This document shows positions 8,347-16,634 of a DNA stretch of 64,000 nt, one piece after another. A program made the translations under genes and the position numbers. The notes under the pieces were generated by a model. That model saw only the letters and a list, made by a program, of their open reading frames with translations. It had not been told where the DNA came from and ran no database searches. This DNA comes from Micromonospora sp. ATCC 39149. Its GTDB lineage: Bacteria > Actinomycetota > Actinomycetes > Mycobacteriales > Micromonosporaceae. The stretch's first letter is position 1; every line of letters begins with the position of its first letter. The stretch is from positions 3,406,972-3,470,971 of the forward strand of contig NZ_GG657738.1 in assembly GCF_000158815.1 (NCBI RefSeq). Reading direction: 5' to 3'.

Positions 8347-8868
8347 GTGAATCAAGAGCCGGGTGCCAAGATCCACCACGTCGACCCGTTCGCCGTACCG
8401 GCCGGGCAGAAGTCCCCGGCGCGGCGGCTGCGCGGCCGCCTCGCCGCACCGGTCACCCTGTGGACCGCGCCGGGCCCCGCCGGCCTGACCGTCTCCTCCA
8501 CGCTGGTCGCCGAGGGTGAACCGGACCGGCTACTGGGCCTGATCGACGCGGAGTCGGATCTGTGGGCGGCGGTCGGGGCGGCGGGGCGGTTCGCCGTCAC
8601 GCCGCTGGGCCCACCGCACCGGCAGCTCGCCGACCGGTTCGCCGGCCTGTTCCCGTCGCCGGGCGGGCTCTTCGCCACCGACGCCTGGACCGAAACCGAG
8701 TACGGGCCGGTTCCCGCCGACGCCGCCGGCTGGGCCGGGTGCCGGCTCGACACCGCCCGCGAGTACGGCTGGGCGCTGCTCGTCGAGGCCACCATCGAGT
8801 GCATCAGCCTGAGGGAGGAGAGCGTCCCGCTGCTGCACTACCGAGGCCGGTACCACGAACTGAGCTGA
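8347..8868 (+). CDS. Flavin reductase-like (FMN split-barrel) protein
   Basis: The 173-residue product has the KSPARRLRGRL-APVTLWTA strand pair and the SSTLVAEGEPDRLLGLI segment seen in flavin reductase/FMN-binding split-barrel proteins, followed by a domain ending CRLDTAREYGWALLVEATIE that corresponds to the H-rich closing strands. It is probably a small flavin-binding oxidoreductase. It could start at ATG 8338, three codons earlier, but GTG 8347 sits 7 nt after CAGAAT and fits the leaderless pattern. Partner enzyme unknown. Confidence 0.65.
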   Translation: MNQEPGAKIHHVDPFAVPAGQKSPARRLRGRLAAPVTLWTAPGPAGLTVSSTLVAEGEPDRLLGLIDAESDLWAAVGAAGRFAVTPLGPPHRQLADRFAGLFPSPGGLFATDAWTETEYGPVPADAAGWAGCRLDTAREYGWALLVEATIECISLREESVPLLHYRGRYHELS

Positions 8869-9012
8869 CAGCCGGCGACCGGTGGCGGCGACCGGTGCGG
8901 CTACCGCCCTGCCGGCTCGCCCCAACGGGGCGACCGGGCGGGCAAGCGGCGACCGGGCGGGGCGGCGACCGGGCGGGGCGGGCCAGCGGCGACGAGTCAC
9001 TACCGGTGAACG

Positions 9013-9030
9013 GAGTGACCTAGGTCACTC
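9013..9030. promoter_or_regulatory. Perfect 18-bp palindrome resembling a Crp/GlxR site
   Basis: GAGTGACCTAGGTCACTC is perfectly palindromic. Its core GTGACCTAGGTCAC satisfies the actinobacterial Crp motif GTG-N6-GNCAC and differs from the GlxR consensus TGTGA-N6-TCACA by one base per half. It lies about 130 bp upstream of the second DUF485/symporter pair; acetate uptake genes are known cAMP-receptor-protein targets in actinobacteria. Confidence 0.6.
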
Positions 9031-9153
9031 AGCGCAGACAGGCGACCGCTCGGCGCAGGTGGGGACCGTGGTCGACCCACGTTCTTCCCGGGCAGGGGGC
9101 GCGGTTTCTACCGTGCGCGAAACTCCTACGCCTGTGAAGGTGGTGATCCACAG

Positions 9154-9552
9154 ATGTCCACGGACACACCCCCGTCGGACGCACCGACCGAACCGGAGAC
9201 GCCGGCTCCGGCCGCGTCCACGGCAGACCGGTACCTCGCCGTGCAGCGGTCGGACGAGTTCGCCGGGTTGCGTCGCGCACTGCGCGGCTTCATCTTCCCG
9301 ATGACCGTCGCGTTCTTCCTCTGGTACGCGCTCTACGTGATCCTCTCCGCGTACGCGCGGGACTTCATGGGCACGAGGCTGTTCGGCAGCAACATCAACG
9401 TCGCCCTGATCTTCGGCCTGCTCCAGTTCGTCTCGACGTTCCTGATCGCCTGGCTCTACTCCCGGTTCGCCGACCGCAGGATCGACCCGATCGCCGACCG
9501 GATCCGCGCCGAGATGGGGGAGGTGACCCATGTACACGGTCCTCGCGGCTGA
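9154..9552 (+). CDS. DUF485 family small membrane protein
   Basis: The 132-residue protein has a Pro/Thr-rich N-terminus, the DUF485 hallmark LRRALRGFIFPMTVAFFLWY leading into the first helix (about 50-70), and a second helix with INVALIFGLLQF and FLIAWLYSRFADRR (about 88-112). DUF485 proteins (YjcH type) are encoded beside acetate permease ActP and are thought to support it. The reading frame overlaps the symporter start by 23 bases, so the two are translated together. GAAGGTGG lies about 10 nt before the ATG. A Crp-like palindrome is 124 bp upstream. Confidence 0.9.
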   Translation: MSTDTPPSDAPTEPETPAPAASTADRYLAVQRSDEFAGLRRALRGFIFPMTVAFFLWYALYVILSAYARDFMGTRLFGSNINVALIFGLLQFVSTFLIAWLYSRFADRRIDPIADRIRAEMGEVTHVHGPRG

Positions 9553-11203
9553 GGCAGGCGGCGGCACCGCCCGCAACCTCACCATCACGCTGTTCCTGGC
9601 GTTCGTGGCGGTGACCCTGGCCATCACCATCTGGGCGAGCCGGCAGACCAAGACCGCCACCGACTACTACGCGGGCGGGCGGTCCTTCTCCGGCTTCCAG
9701 AACGGCATGGCGATCGGCGGCGACTACATGTCGGCCGCGTCGTTCCTCGGCATCGCCGGCATCATCGCCCTCTACGGCTACGACGGCTTCCTCTACTCGA
9801 TCGGATTCCTGGTCGCCTGGCTGGTGGCGCTGCTGCTCGTCGCCGAACTGCTGCGCAACTCGGGCCGGTACACGATGGCGGACGTGCTGGCCTTCCGGAT
9901 GCGCCAGCGGCCGGTCCGCACGGCGGCGGCGGTCTCCACCATCACCGTGTCGATCTTCTACCTGCTGGCCCAGATGGTCGGCGCGGGCGCGCTGGTGGCG
10001 CTGCTACTGGGCATCAAGCCGGGCACCACGTTCCTCGGCATGGACGCCGACACCGCGAAGGTCGCCACGATCATCATGGTCGGCGCCCTGATGATCGTCT
10101 ACGTCACCGTGGGCGGCATGAAGGGCACCACGTACGTCCAGATCGTCAAGGCGTTCCTGCTGATGTCCGGCGCGTTGGTGATGACCCTGCTGGTGCTGGC
10201 GAAGTACAAGTTCAACCTGTCGTCGCTGCTCGGCGACGCCGCCGCCAGCTCGGGCAAGGGCAGCGCCTTCCTCGAACCCGGCCTGCGCTACGGCGTCGAG
10301 GTGGCCGGGAACGCGACGCAGACGTTCTACAACAAGGTCGACCTGCTCTCGCTCGGCATCGCGCTGGTGCTCGGCACGGCGGGCCTGCCGCACATCCTGA
10401 TCCGCTTCTACACCGTGCCGACCGCCAAGGCGGCCCGTAAGAGCGTGCTCTGGGCGATCGGCATCATCGGCTCGTTCTATCTGCTCACCCTGGCCCTCGG
10501 CTTCGGCGCGGCGGCCCTGGTGGGCGGCCCGGCGATCACCGCGCAGGACAAGGCCGGCAACACCGCCGCGCCGCAGCTCGCCGAGGCCCTGGGCATCGAA
10601 TTCCTCGGCGGCGACCTCGGCGGCGCGACCATGCTGGCGATCATCGCGGCGGTGGCCTTCGCCACCATCCTGGCGGTGGTCGCCGGGCTCACCCTGGCCT
10701 CGTCGTCCAGCCTGGCACACGACTTCTACGCCAACGTCATCAAGAACGGGCAGGCGTCGGAGCGCCAGGAGGTCCGGGTGGCCCGCATCTCGGCGCTGGT
10801 CATCGGCGCGGTCTCGATCGCCCTGTCGATCTACGCGCAGAGCCTGAACGTGGCATTCCTGGTCGCGCTCGCATTCGCGGTGGCCGCCTCGGGCAACCTG
10901 CCGGCGATCCTGTACAGCCTGTTCTGGAAGCGGTTCAACACCTCCGGCGCGGTCTGGTCGATCTACGGCGGCCTGCTCTCCGCAGTGCTGCTGGTGTTCT
11001 TCTCGCCGGTCGTCTCCGGGGCACCGACGTCGATGTTCCCGGACCACGACTGGCAATGGTTCCCGCTCTCCAACCCGGGCATCCTCTCCATCCCGTTCGG
11101 GTTCCTGTGCGGGTGGATCGGCACGATGATCTCCAAGGAGAGCGACGAGGAGAAGTACGCCGAACTGGAGGTGCGCTCCCTCACGGGCGCCGGCGCGCAC
11201 TGA
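9530..11203 (+). CDS. Cation/acetate symporter (ActP/MctC type, SSS family)
   Basis: This 557-residue inner-membrane carrier has about 13 helices and the signature GGDYMSAASFLGIAG (residues 63-77), the motif GTAGLPHILIRFYTVP near residue 285, and ASSSSLAHDFYANVIK near 400, all typical of acetate/pyruvate symporters. Together with its DUF485 partner it forms the canonical module, whereas the 2.3-kb copy is more divergent. It imports short monocarboxylates with a coupling cation. It ends 33 bases before a copy of the dispersed hairpin element, which probably terminates the transcript. Confidence 0.92.
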   Translation: MYTVLAAEAGGGTARNLTITLFLAFVAVTLAITIWASRQTKTATDYYAGGRSFSGFQNGMAIGGDYMSAASFLGIAGIIALYGYDGFLYSIGFLVAWLVALLLVAELLRNSGRYTMADVLAFRMRQRPVRTAAAVSTITVSIFYLLAQMVGAGALVALLLGIKPGTTFLGMDADTAKVATIIMVGALMIVYVTVGGMKGTTYVQIVKAFLLMSGALVMTLLVLAKYKFNLSSLLGDAAASSGKGSAFLEPGLRYGVEVAGNATQTFYNKVDLLSLGIALVLGTAGLPHILIRFYTVPTAKAARKSVLWAIGIIGSFYLLTLALGFGAAALVGGPAITAQDKAGNTAAPQLAEALGIEFLGGDLGGATMLAIIAAVAFATILAVVAGLTLASSSSLAHDFYANVIKNGQASERQEVRVARISALVIGAVSIALSIYAQSLNVAFLVALAFAVAASGNLPAILYSLFWKRFNTSGAVWSIYGGLLSAVLLVFFSPVVSGAPTSMFPDHDWQWFPLSNPGILSIPFGFLCGWIGTMISKESDEEKYAELEVRSLTGAGAH

Positions 11204-11236
11204 CCTGGTCCCGCTCGGCCCCGCACCGGCCGAGCT

Positions 11237-11290
11237 GTTAAGAAGGGCCCCCTGTACAACGTTTCGCGTTAACAGGGGGCCCTTCCTTAC
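11237..11290 (-). repeat. Dispersed hairpin element, copy 2 (type I)
   Basis: This copy is a 54-bp near-palindrome: GAAGGGCCCCCTGT on one side and ACAGGGGGCCCTTC on the other, separated by a 16-nt loop. Read on the minus strand it starts GTAAGGAAGGGCCCCC, the same left end as the type II copies. It sits between the symporter gene and the epimerase gene, both on the plus strand, and should form a stable terminator-like stem. Confidence 0.85.
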
Positions 11291-11304
11291 CTCTCGTGCC
11301 TGTA

Positions 11305-11310
11305 TAGGCT
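11305..11310 (+). promoter_or_regulatory. -10 box, leaderless epimerase gene
   Basis: TAGGCT, 7 nt, then ATG at 11318. Confidence 0.55.
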
Positions 11311-11317
11311 GGTCGGC

Positions 11318-12295
11318 ATGAAGGTCGCCCCGCGCTTCGGTCCCGGTCACCGTGTCCTCGTCACCGGCGGCGCCGGCTTCGTGCCGTCGCACCTGGTCGA
11401 CTCCCTCGTCGCCCGTGGCTGCGCGGTGGTGGCGCTGGACAATTTCGTCACCGGGTCCAAGGACAACATCGCCCACCTGCACGACAAGCGCAACTTCACG
11501 CTGGTCGAGGCGGACATCTCCGACGGCCTGCCGACCCACCACCCGGCGCTGGCCGAGCGGTTCGACGCGATCCTGCACATGGCCTCCCCGGCCAGCCCCA
11601 CCGACTTCGCCACCCTGCCGGTGGAGATCCTCCGGGTCGGGTCGGTGGCCACCCTGCACCTGCTCGACCGCGCGGTCGCCGACGGCGCCCGGTTCCTGAT
11701 GGCCTCCACGTCCGAGGCGTACGGGGACCCGAAGGAGCACCCACAGCGCGAGACGTACTGGGGCAACGTCAACCCGATCGGCGTACGCAGCGTCTACGAC
11801 GAGGCGAAGCGGTTCTCCGAGGCGGCCACGATGGCGTACCACCGGTACCGGGGGCTGGACGCCGCGATCGTGCGGATCTTCAACACGTACGGCCCGCGGA
11901 TGCGGCCGGACGACGGCCGGGCCATCCCGACGTTCATCTCCCAGGCGTTGCGCGGCGAGCCCATCACCGTGCACGGCACCGGCAACCAGACCCGGTCGAT
12001 CTGCTACGTCGAGGACCTGGTTCGCGGCATCCTGCTGCTGCTCGACTCGACGGAGACCGGCCCGGTGAACTGCGGCACGGAGCACGAGTTGACGATGCGG
12101 CAACTGGCCGAGTTGATCGTGTCACTCTCCGGTAGCGACTCCGAGGTGACGTACGTCACCCGGGCAGCCGATGACCCCGAGATGCGCCGGCCCGACCTCA
12201 CCCTCGCCCGTGAACTGCTCGGATACGAGCCTTCGGTGGCGCCCGAAGACGGCCTCCGACGCACGATCGAGCACTTCCGCGAGCGGCTAGGGTAA
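11318..12295 (+). CDS. NAD-dependent epimerase/dehydratase, UDP-glucuronate decarboxylase-like
   Basis: The 325-residue extended SDR enzyme has an N-terminal Rossmann motif VTGGAGFVPSHL (residues 15-26), the S/T triad part MASTSEAYGDP (128-138) and the catalytic pair Y160xxxK164 in SVYDEAK, plus RIFNTYGPRM and RSICYVEDL segments close to UDP-xylose synthase. It likely converts a UDP-sugar for cell-wall glycans. The Rossmann motif normally reads GGAGFIGSH; here the third glycine is proline (P23), which is unusual. Three cell-wall ligases follow directly. TAGGCT 7 nt before the ATG implies a leaderless mRNA. Confidence 0.82.
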   Translation: MKVAPRFGPGHRVLVTGGAGFVPSHLVDSLVARGCAVVALDNFVTGSKDNIAHLHDKRNFTLVEADISDGLPTHHPALAERFDAILHMASPASPTDFATLPVEILRVGSVATLHLLDRAVADGARFLMASTSEAYGDPKEHPQRETYWGNVNPIGVRSVYDEAKRFSEAATMAYHRYRGLDAAIVRIFNTYGPRMRPDDGRAIPTFISQALRGEPITVHGTGNQTRSICYVEDLVRGILLLLDSTETGPVNCGTEHELTMRQLAELIVSLSGSDSEVTYVTRAADDPEMRRPDLTLARELLGYEPSVAPEDGLRRTIEHFRERLG

Positions 12296-12359
12296 CCGCT
12301 CGGCGCGGCGCGGCCCGCCGGCCGACCTGCGGTTGAGGGCGACTCTCGACGGGGCTACG

Positions 12360-12365
12360 TACCCT
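12360..12365 (+). promoter_or_regulatory. -10 box, leaderless LCP gene
   Basis: TACCCT, 7 nt, then ATG at 12373. Confidence 0.5.
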
Positions 12366-12372
12366 CGGGTAC

Positions 12373-13611
12373 ATGTCAGCGACCGCTTCCGCCGGCGTCC
12401 CGCTCCCCTACCTGCGTCGCAGCGCCGGGCGTGCCCCCGTGCCCGGCCCCGGCCAGAGCGGCTCGGGGCGCGCCCGCGTACCCGGGGCCCAGTGGTACCC
12501 CGCACACGACGACCGCCCCCCGGGCCGCGGTTTCGGCGGATCGGACGGCCCCAGCGGCCCGGGTGGGCCCGGCGGGCCGGGCGCTCCCCGGCGGGCCGGC
12601 GGGCGCGGGCCGCGCCCGAGGTGGGGCCGGATCGGCCTGGTGGCCGGCGTGGCGGTGCTCGTCCTCGCGCTGCTCGGTGGGGCCGGGGCGTGGTTCTACA
12701 CCCGCAACCTCAACCAGGACCTGGCCCGCACCGACCCGTTCTCGGAGCTGACCGGTGGCCGGCCGGCGAAGGCGGTGGAGGGGGCGCTGAACATCCTGCT
12801 GGTCGGCAGCGACTCGCGGGACCCGGACGCCCCGGTGGACCAGCAGAGCCAGTGGCGGGCCGACACGATCATCGTCATGCACATCCCGGCCGACCACAAG
12901 TCCGCCTACCTCGTCTCCATCCCCCGCGACCTGTACGTGCCGATCCCGCAGAACGCCCAGGCCGACTGCGGATCGGGCCAGCGGGCGAAGATCAACGCCG
13001 CGTTCGCGTTCGGCGGCCTGCCGCTCGCGGTGAAGACGGTGGAGTGCTTCACCGACGTACGCATCGACAACGTGATGGCGATCGACTTCGCCGGGTTCAA
13101 GCAGGTCACCGACGCGCTCGGCGGGGTGGACCTGAAGGTGGAGCGGTCGATCACCTCGATCCACAAGCCGTTCCGCAAGTTCACCAAGGGCACCATGCAC
13201 ATGAACGGCACCGAGGCGCTGGACTGGATCCGGCAGCGCAAGCAGTTCCCGGACGGCGACTTCGCGCGCATGCGCCACCAGCAGGAGTTCCTCAAGGCAC
13301 TGATGGACAAGGCGGCCAGCACGGGCACGCTGACCAACCCGAAGAAGCTCAACGCGTTCCTCCAGTCGGTGACGGACGCGGTCACCGTGGACCAGAGCTT
13401 CTCGCTGGTCGACATGGCGCTACAGTTCCGCAGCCTGCGCGGGGAGAACCTGATCTTCGTCACCAGCCCGAACTCGGGCAGCGACACGATCAACGGCGAG
13501 TCGGTGGTGGTTTCGGACCGGGAGAAGGCCCTGGCCATGTACCAGGCCATGTCGGCGGACACGATGGCCGCGTGGGTGAAGGCCAACCCGCCGGCGGGAA
13601 CCTCCGGGTAG
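12373..13611 (+). CDS. LytR-CpsA-Psr (LCP) family protein, first of three
   Basis: The 412-residue protein has a long Gly/Pro/Arg-rich cytoplasmic N-terminus, one membrane anchor (about 88-108) and an extracellular LCP domain from about 138. Conserved catalytic features are visible: VGSDSRDP, RADTIIVMHI, SIPRDLYVPI with the substrate arginine, KINAAFAFGG, and the ARMRHQQEF motif near the end. LCP enzymes attach wall polymers such as arabinogalactan, teichoic or teichuronic acids to peptidoglycan. Two further LCP genes follow on the same strand and a UDP-sugar enzyme precedes it. Confidence 0.92.
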   Translation: MSATASAGVPLPYLRRSAGRAPVPGPGQSGSGRARVPGAQWYPAHDDRPPGRGFGGSDGPSGPGGPGGPGAPRRAGGRGPRPRWGRIGLVAGVAVLVLALLGGAGAWFYTRNLNQDLARTDPFSELTGGRPAKAVEGALNILLVGSDSRDPDAPVDQQSQWRADTIIVMHIPADHKSAYLVSIPRDLYVPIPQNAQADCGSGQRAKINAAFAFGGLPLAVKTVECFTDVRIDNVMAIDFAGFKQVTDALGGVDLKVERSITSIHKPFRKFTKGTMHMNGTEALDWIRQRKQFPDGDFARMRHQQEFLKALMDKAASTGTLTNPKKLNAFLQSVTDAVTVDQSFSLVDMALQFRSLRGENLIFVTSPNSGSDTINGESVVVSDREKALAMYQAMSADTMAAWVKANPPAGTSG

Positions 13612-13844
13612 TAACGGAGGGCCATTCGAGCGGTCGTTACTTCGACATACGTCAGCGTCGGTCGACGGTCGGACCCCGTTCCACCGGGTGCCCTTCCGCC
13701 GACTGGCTGCTTTCGGCTGGCCGTTCGGGCCAATTCCGCAGGCAACCATCAGGATAACTGCGAATAGCCGTACGACGAACTCGCCTTAACGGGAAGCGGT
13801 ACGTACAGTGGTCCCGCCCCCCGATCACGCGAGCTGGAGCACGC

Positions 13845-15068
13845 ATGCCGGTTCATACCAGCCGTCGCCCTCCGTCGCAGGAGCCCGTCGGCGCGGTCGC
13901 ACGGGTTCCGTCGGCCATCCCGGCGCAGCCCCGCAGCGGCGGTCGACCCCCCGTCGATCCCCCCGCCCGCAAGCGGAAGCGCCGCAAGGACCCGCTGTGG
14001 GCCCGCCTCACCATCGTTTTCGGCGCGATGCTGATGATGACCAGCGGGGTCGCCATCGTGGGCAGCAAGGCACTCATCAGCCAGGCCACCGGCAGCATCG
14101 CCCAGCGCAACCTGCTCGGCGACGCCGGCAAGTCCGACGCCGAGGGCGGCGCGAGCCTGGACGGCCCCATCGACATGCTGCTGCTGGGCGTGGACGCCCG
14201 CGAGCGCTGGGCCGCCGACGACGTCCGGGCGGACACCATCATCGTGCTGCACATCCCCGCCTCGCACGACCAGGCGTACCTGATCTCCATCCCGCGCGAC
14301 ACCGAGGCGCAGATCCCGGCGTTCAAGAAGAGCGGCTACGGCGGCGGGTCCGACAAGATCAACGCGGCGTTCCAGGCGGGTGCCCGCAACGGCGGCGGCT
14401 GGGAGGGCGGCGCGCAGTTGATGGCGCAGACGATCAAGAGGATGACGGGGATCAGCTTCGACGGCGCGGCCATCATCAACTTCGGCGGGTTCAAGGGCGT
14501 CATCGACGCCCTCGGCACCGTACGGATCTGCGTGAGCCACCAGGTCAAGTCGCACCACATGTCGTACGTCGACGGCAAACCGATGTGGAACGCCGACGCG
14601 AAGAAGACCGGCAAGCCGATGACCCCGGTGGTGCACAAGAAGGGCTGCCGGGAGATGAAGGGCTGGGCCGCCCTCGACTACGCCCGGCAGCGCTACGGCC
14701 TGCCGAACAGCGACTACGATCGGCAGCAAAACCAGCAGCAGCTCATCAAGGCGATGGCGAAGAAGGCGACCGAGAACGGCACGCTGACCAACCCGGTGAA
14801 GCTCAACGGGCTGATCAAGGCGGCCGGCAAGGCGTTCGTGCTGGACACCGGCGGGGTGCCGATCGTCGACTTCATCTACACGATGCGCGGGGTCACCGGG
14901 AACGACCTGACCATGCTGCGGACCAACGGCGGCACGTTCCACGCGAACGCCGAGGGAACCAAGGAGTCGCTGAGCCCCCAGACCATGGAGATGTTCCAGG
15001 CGATCAAGAACGACAAGCTCGCCGAGTTCGTGTACGCCAACCCGAGCGTCCTGTCGACCCGCAAGTAG
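13845..15068 (+). CDS. LytR-CpsA-Psr (LCP) family protein, second of three
   Basis: The 407-residue paralogue has a basic N-terminus ending ARKRKRRKDP, a membrane helix (about 52-73) and an LCP domain with LLGVDARERW, RADTIIVLHI, SIPRDTEAQI, SDKINAAFQAG and ARQRYGLPNSDYDRQQNQQQ. It transfers glycopolymers onto peptidoglycan outside the membrane. GCTGGAG lies about 6 nt before the ATG, so unlike its upstream neighbour it seems to use a ribosome-binding site; TACAGT at 13804-13809 is a possible -10 box. A 233-nt gap separates it from the first copy, so separate transcription is likely. Confidence 0.92.
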   Translation: MPVHTSRRPPSQEPVGAVARVPSAIPAQPRSGGRPPVDPPARKRKRRKDPLWARLTIVFGAMLMMTSGVAIVGSKALISQATGSIAQRNLLGDAGKSDAEGGASLDGPIDMLLLGVDARERWAADDVRADTIIVLHIPASHDQAYLISIPRDTEAQIPAFKKSGYGGGSDKINAAFQAGARNGGGWEGGAQLMAQTIKRMTGISFDGAAIINFGGFKGVIDALGTVRICVSHQVKSHHMSYVDGKPMWNADAKKTGKPMTPVVHKKGCREMKGWAALDYARQRYGLPNSDYDRQQNQQQLIKAMAKKATENGTLTNPVKLNGLIKAAGKAFVLDTGGVPIVDFIYTMRGVTGNDLTMLRTNGGTFHANAEGTKESLSPQTMEMFQAIKNDKLAEFVYANPSVLSTRK

Positions 15069-15134
15069 CCGGCCGACCTGGCCCCTGACCTGGGCAAAGC
15101 CGCCCCGCGACCCCACCGCCCCCCGTAGCCTGTT

Positions 15135-16209
15135 GTGAGTAGATCTCACTACGGCAGCGGGGGGCGTCACGGCCAGGTCAGGGGGAACCGGACAGGGGCG
15201 GCGCCAGCCGGCCCGTCGGCGCGTACCCCGATGGAGCCGGATCCTGCTCGGGGTCGGCCTGGCCCTGGCGCTGCTGGCCGCTGGCGCGGTGGTCGGGCTC
15301 AAGGCGCTCGGCCACCGCTACGAGCGCACGGTGGCCCGGGAGCAACTGCTCGACGCGGACGCCCGGCGCGACCGGACGAATCTCGACGGCGAGCTCAACT
15401 ACCTCCTCGTCGGCTCGGACCGGCGACCCGGCGCGGCCGGCGACGACCAGCGCTCGGACGCCATCCTGGTGGTGCACGTGCCGGCCGACACGAAACGGGC
15501 ATACGTGGTTTCGTTCCCCCGCGACCTGCTGGTCAACATCCCGCCCGGGCCGAACGGCTACGGCGGCGGCAGCGACAAGATCAACGCGGCGTACGAGCAC
15601 GGTGGCGGCGGCGAGTCCGGCGTCCAGCTCCTCTCGGCCACCCTCACCCGGCTCACCGACCTGCGCTTCGACGGGGCCGCCCTGATCGACTTCGCCGGGC
15701 TGCGGCAGGTGATCGACCTGCTCGGCGGGGTCCGCATGTGCGTCGACACCAAGGTGCGCTCGATCCACACCGGGACGCTGTTCAGCCCCGGCTGCCAGGA
15801 GATGGACGGCGCGCGGGTGCTGGACTACGTTCGCCAGCGCTACGACCTGCCCGGCGGCGACTACGACCGGCAGCGCCACCAGCAGCAGCTCCTGCGAGCG
15901 ATGCTGGACCGGGCCGGCGAGACGAACCTGCGCCGCGACCCGGTGCGGCTCGACCGGCTCATCCGGGCGGTCGGCGCGTCGCTGACCGTCGACACCAACG
16001 GGGTGCCCCTGGAGGAGCTGCTGCTCACCCTCCGGGACCTCCCCCCGGACGCGCTGACGGGCGTACAGGTCCCCTCCCGCCCGCAGACCATCGACGGCAT
16101 CTCGTACGTCGTGCTGGACGGCGGGGGGACCGCTCTCTTCGCGGCGGTCCGGAGCGCCCGGATGCCCGCCTGGGCCCAGGCCAACCCGCGCTGGGTCACT
16201 CGTCTGTGA
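15135..16209 (+). CDS. LytR-CpsA-Psr (LCP) family protein, third of three; apparent frameshift near the N-terminus
   Basis: The LCP domain is clear (LVGSDRRPGA, RSDAILVVHV, SFPRDLLVNI, SDKINAAYEHGG, RQRYDLPGGDYDRQRHQQ), but the open frame has no ATG, GTG or TTG upstream of GTG 15289, which would remove the membrane anchor. The anchor ILLGVGLALALLAAGAVVGL is encoded just before it. A basic N-terminus starting at GTG 15135 lies in another frame and would join the anchor if one C were removed from CCCC at 15226-15229. I therefore annotate the gene from 15135 with a probable one-base insertion, either an assembly error or a real mutation. Confidence 0.75.
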
Positions 16210-16273
16210 CCTGCCGATTCCACCCGATCAGCCCTGATCCGCACGCCCCCGACCGGCCGGGCGGGCGAGGCTC

Positions 16274-16279
16274 TAGGCT
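16274..16279 (+). promoter_or_regulatory. -10 box, leaderless rhodanese gene
   Basis: TAGGCT, 8 nt, then GTG at 16288. Confidence 0.5.
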
Positions 16280-16287
16280 TGGTGACC

Positions 16288-16623
16288 GTGTTCGGACCCC
16301 AGGTTCCCACCGTGCCCGTGACCAAGATCACCGACGACATCTACCTGCTCGACGTCCGCGAGGACGACGAGTGGGCCGCCGGGCACGCCCCCGGCGCCCA
16401 CCACCTGCCGATGATGGAGCTGCCCGCCCGGATGGCCGAGGTGCCCACCGACCGGGACGTCGCGGTCATCTGCCGCTCCGGCGGACGCTCCGCGCAGGTG
16501 GTGGCGTACCTGCTGAACAACGGGTGGGACCAGGTGCGCAACGCCGACGGCGGGATGCGCCAGTGGGCGGCCGTCGGGCGCCCCGTCGTGGACGGGGACG
16601 GCAGGCCGGGCCAGGTCATCTGA
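16288..16623 (+). CDS. Rhodanese-like domain protein
   Basis: The 111-residue single-domain protein has LLDVREDDEWAAGHAPGAHH and the active-site loop ICRSGGRSAQ with the catalytic cysteine, followed by LLNNGWDQVRNADGGMRQW, the standard rhodanese C-terminus. Such proteins carry sulfane sulfur as a cysteine persulfide; the acceptor is unknown here. Upstream TTG (16279) and GTG (16282) codons are in frame, but GTG 16288 fits the -10 box spacing. It precedes the GDPD gene by 11 bases and is probably co-transcribed. Confidence 0.9.
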   Translation: MFGPQVPTVPVTKITDDIYLLDVREDDEWAAGHAPGAHHLPMMELPARMAEVPTDRDVAVICRSGGRSAQVVAYLLNNGWDQVRNADGGMRQWAAVGRPVVDGDGRPGQVI

Positions 16624-16634
16624 GAGCGACGGGC

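Noticed and set aside
8930..8990. GCGGCGACCGGGCGGG repeats before the Crp-like site as an origin or operator
   Set aside because: The units are irregular and simple G/C-rich text common in this genome; no binding motif is evident.
12147..12162. GGTGACGTACGTCACC, a 16-bp palindrome matching the Crp-type motif
   Set aside because: It lies inside the epimerase gene, encoding the ordinary residues EVTYVTR, far from any promoter.
15126..15137. TAGCCT as a -10 box for the third LCP gene
   Set aside because: Spacing to the GTG at 15135 is only 3 nt and no start codon sits at 6-8 nt, so it does not fit the leaderless pattern.
13749..15302. Long open frames on the strand opposite genes (for example 13749-15302 minus, 265-2067 plus, 5189-7330 minus)
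   Set aside because: They are shadow frames of high-GC genes: composition is Arg/Pro/Gly-rich, no conserved domain is seen and they overlap well-supported genes.
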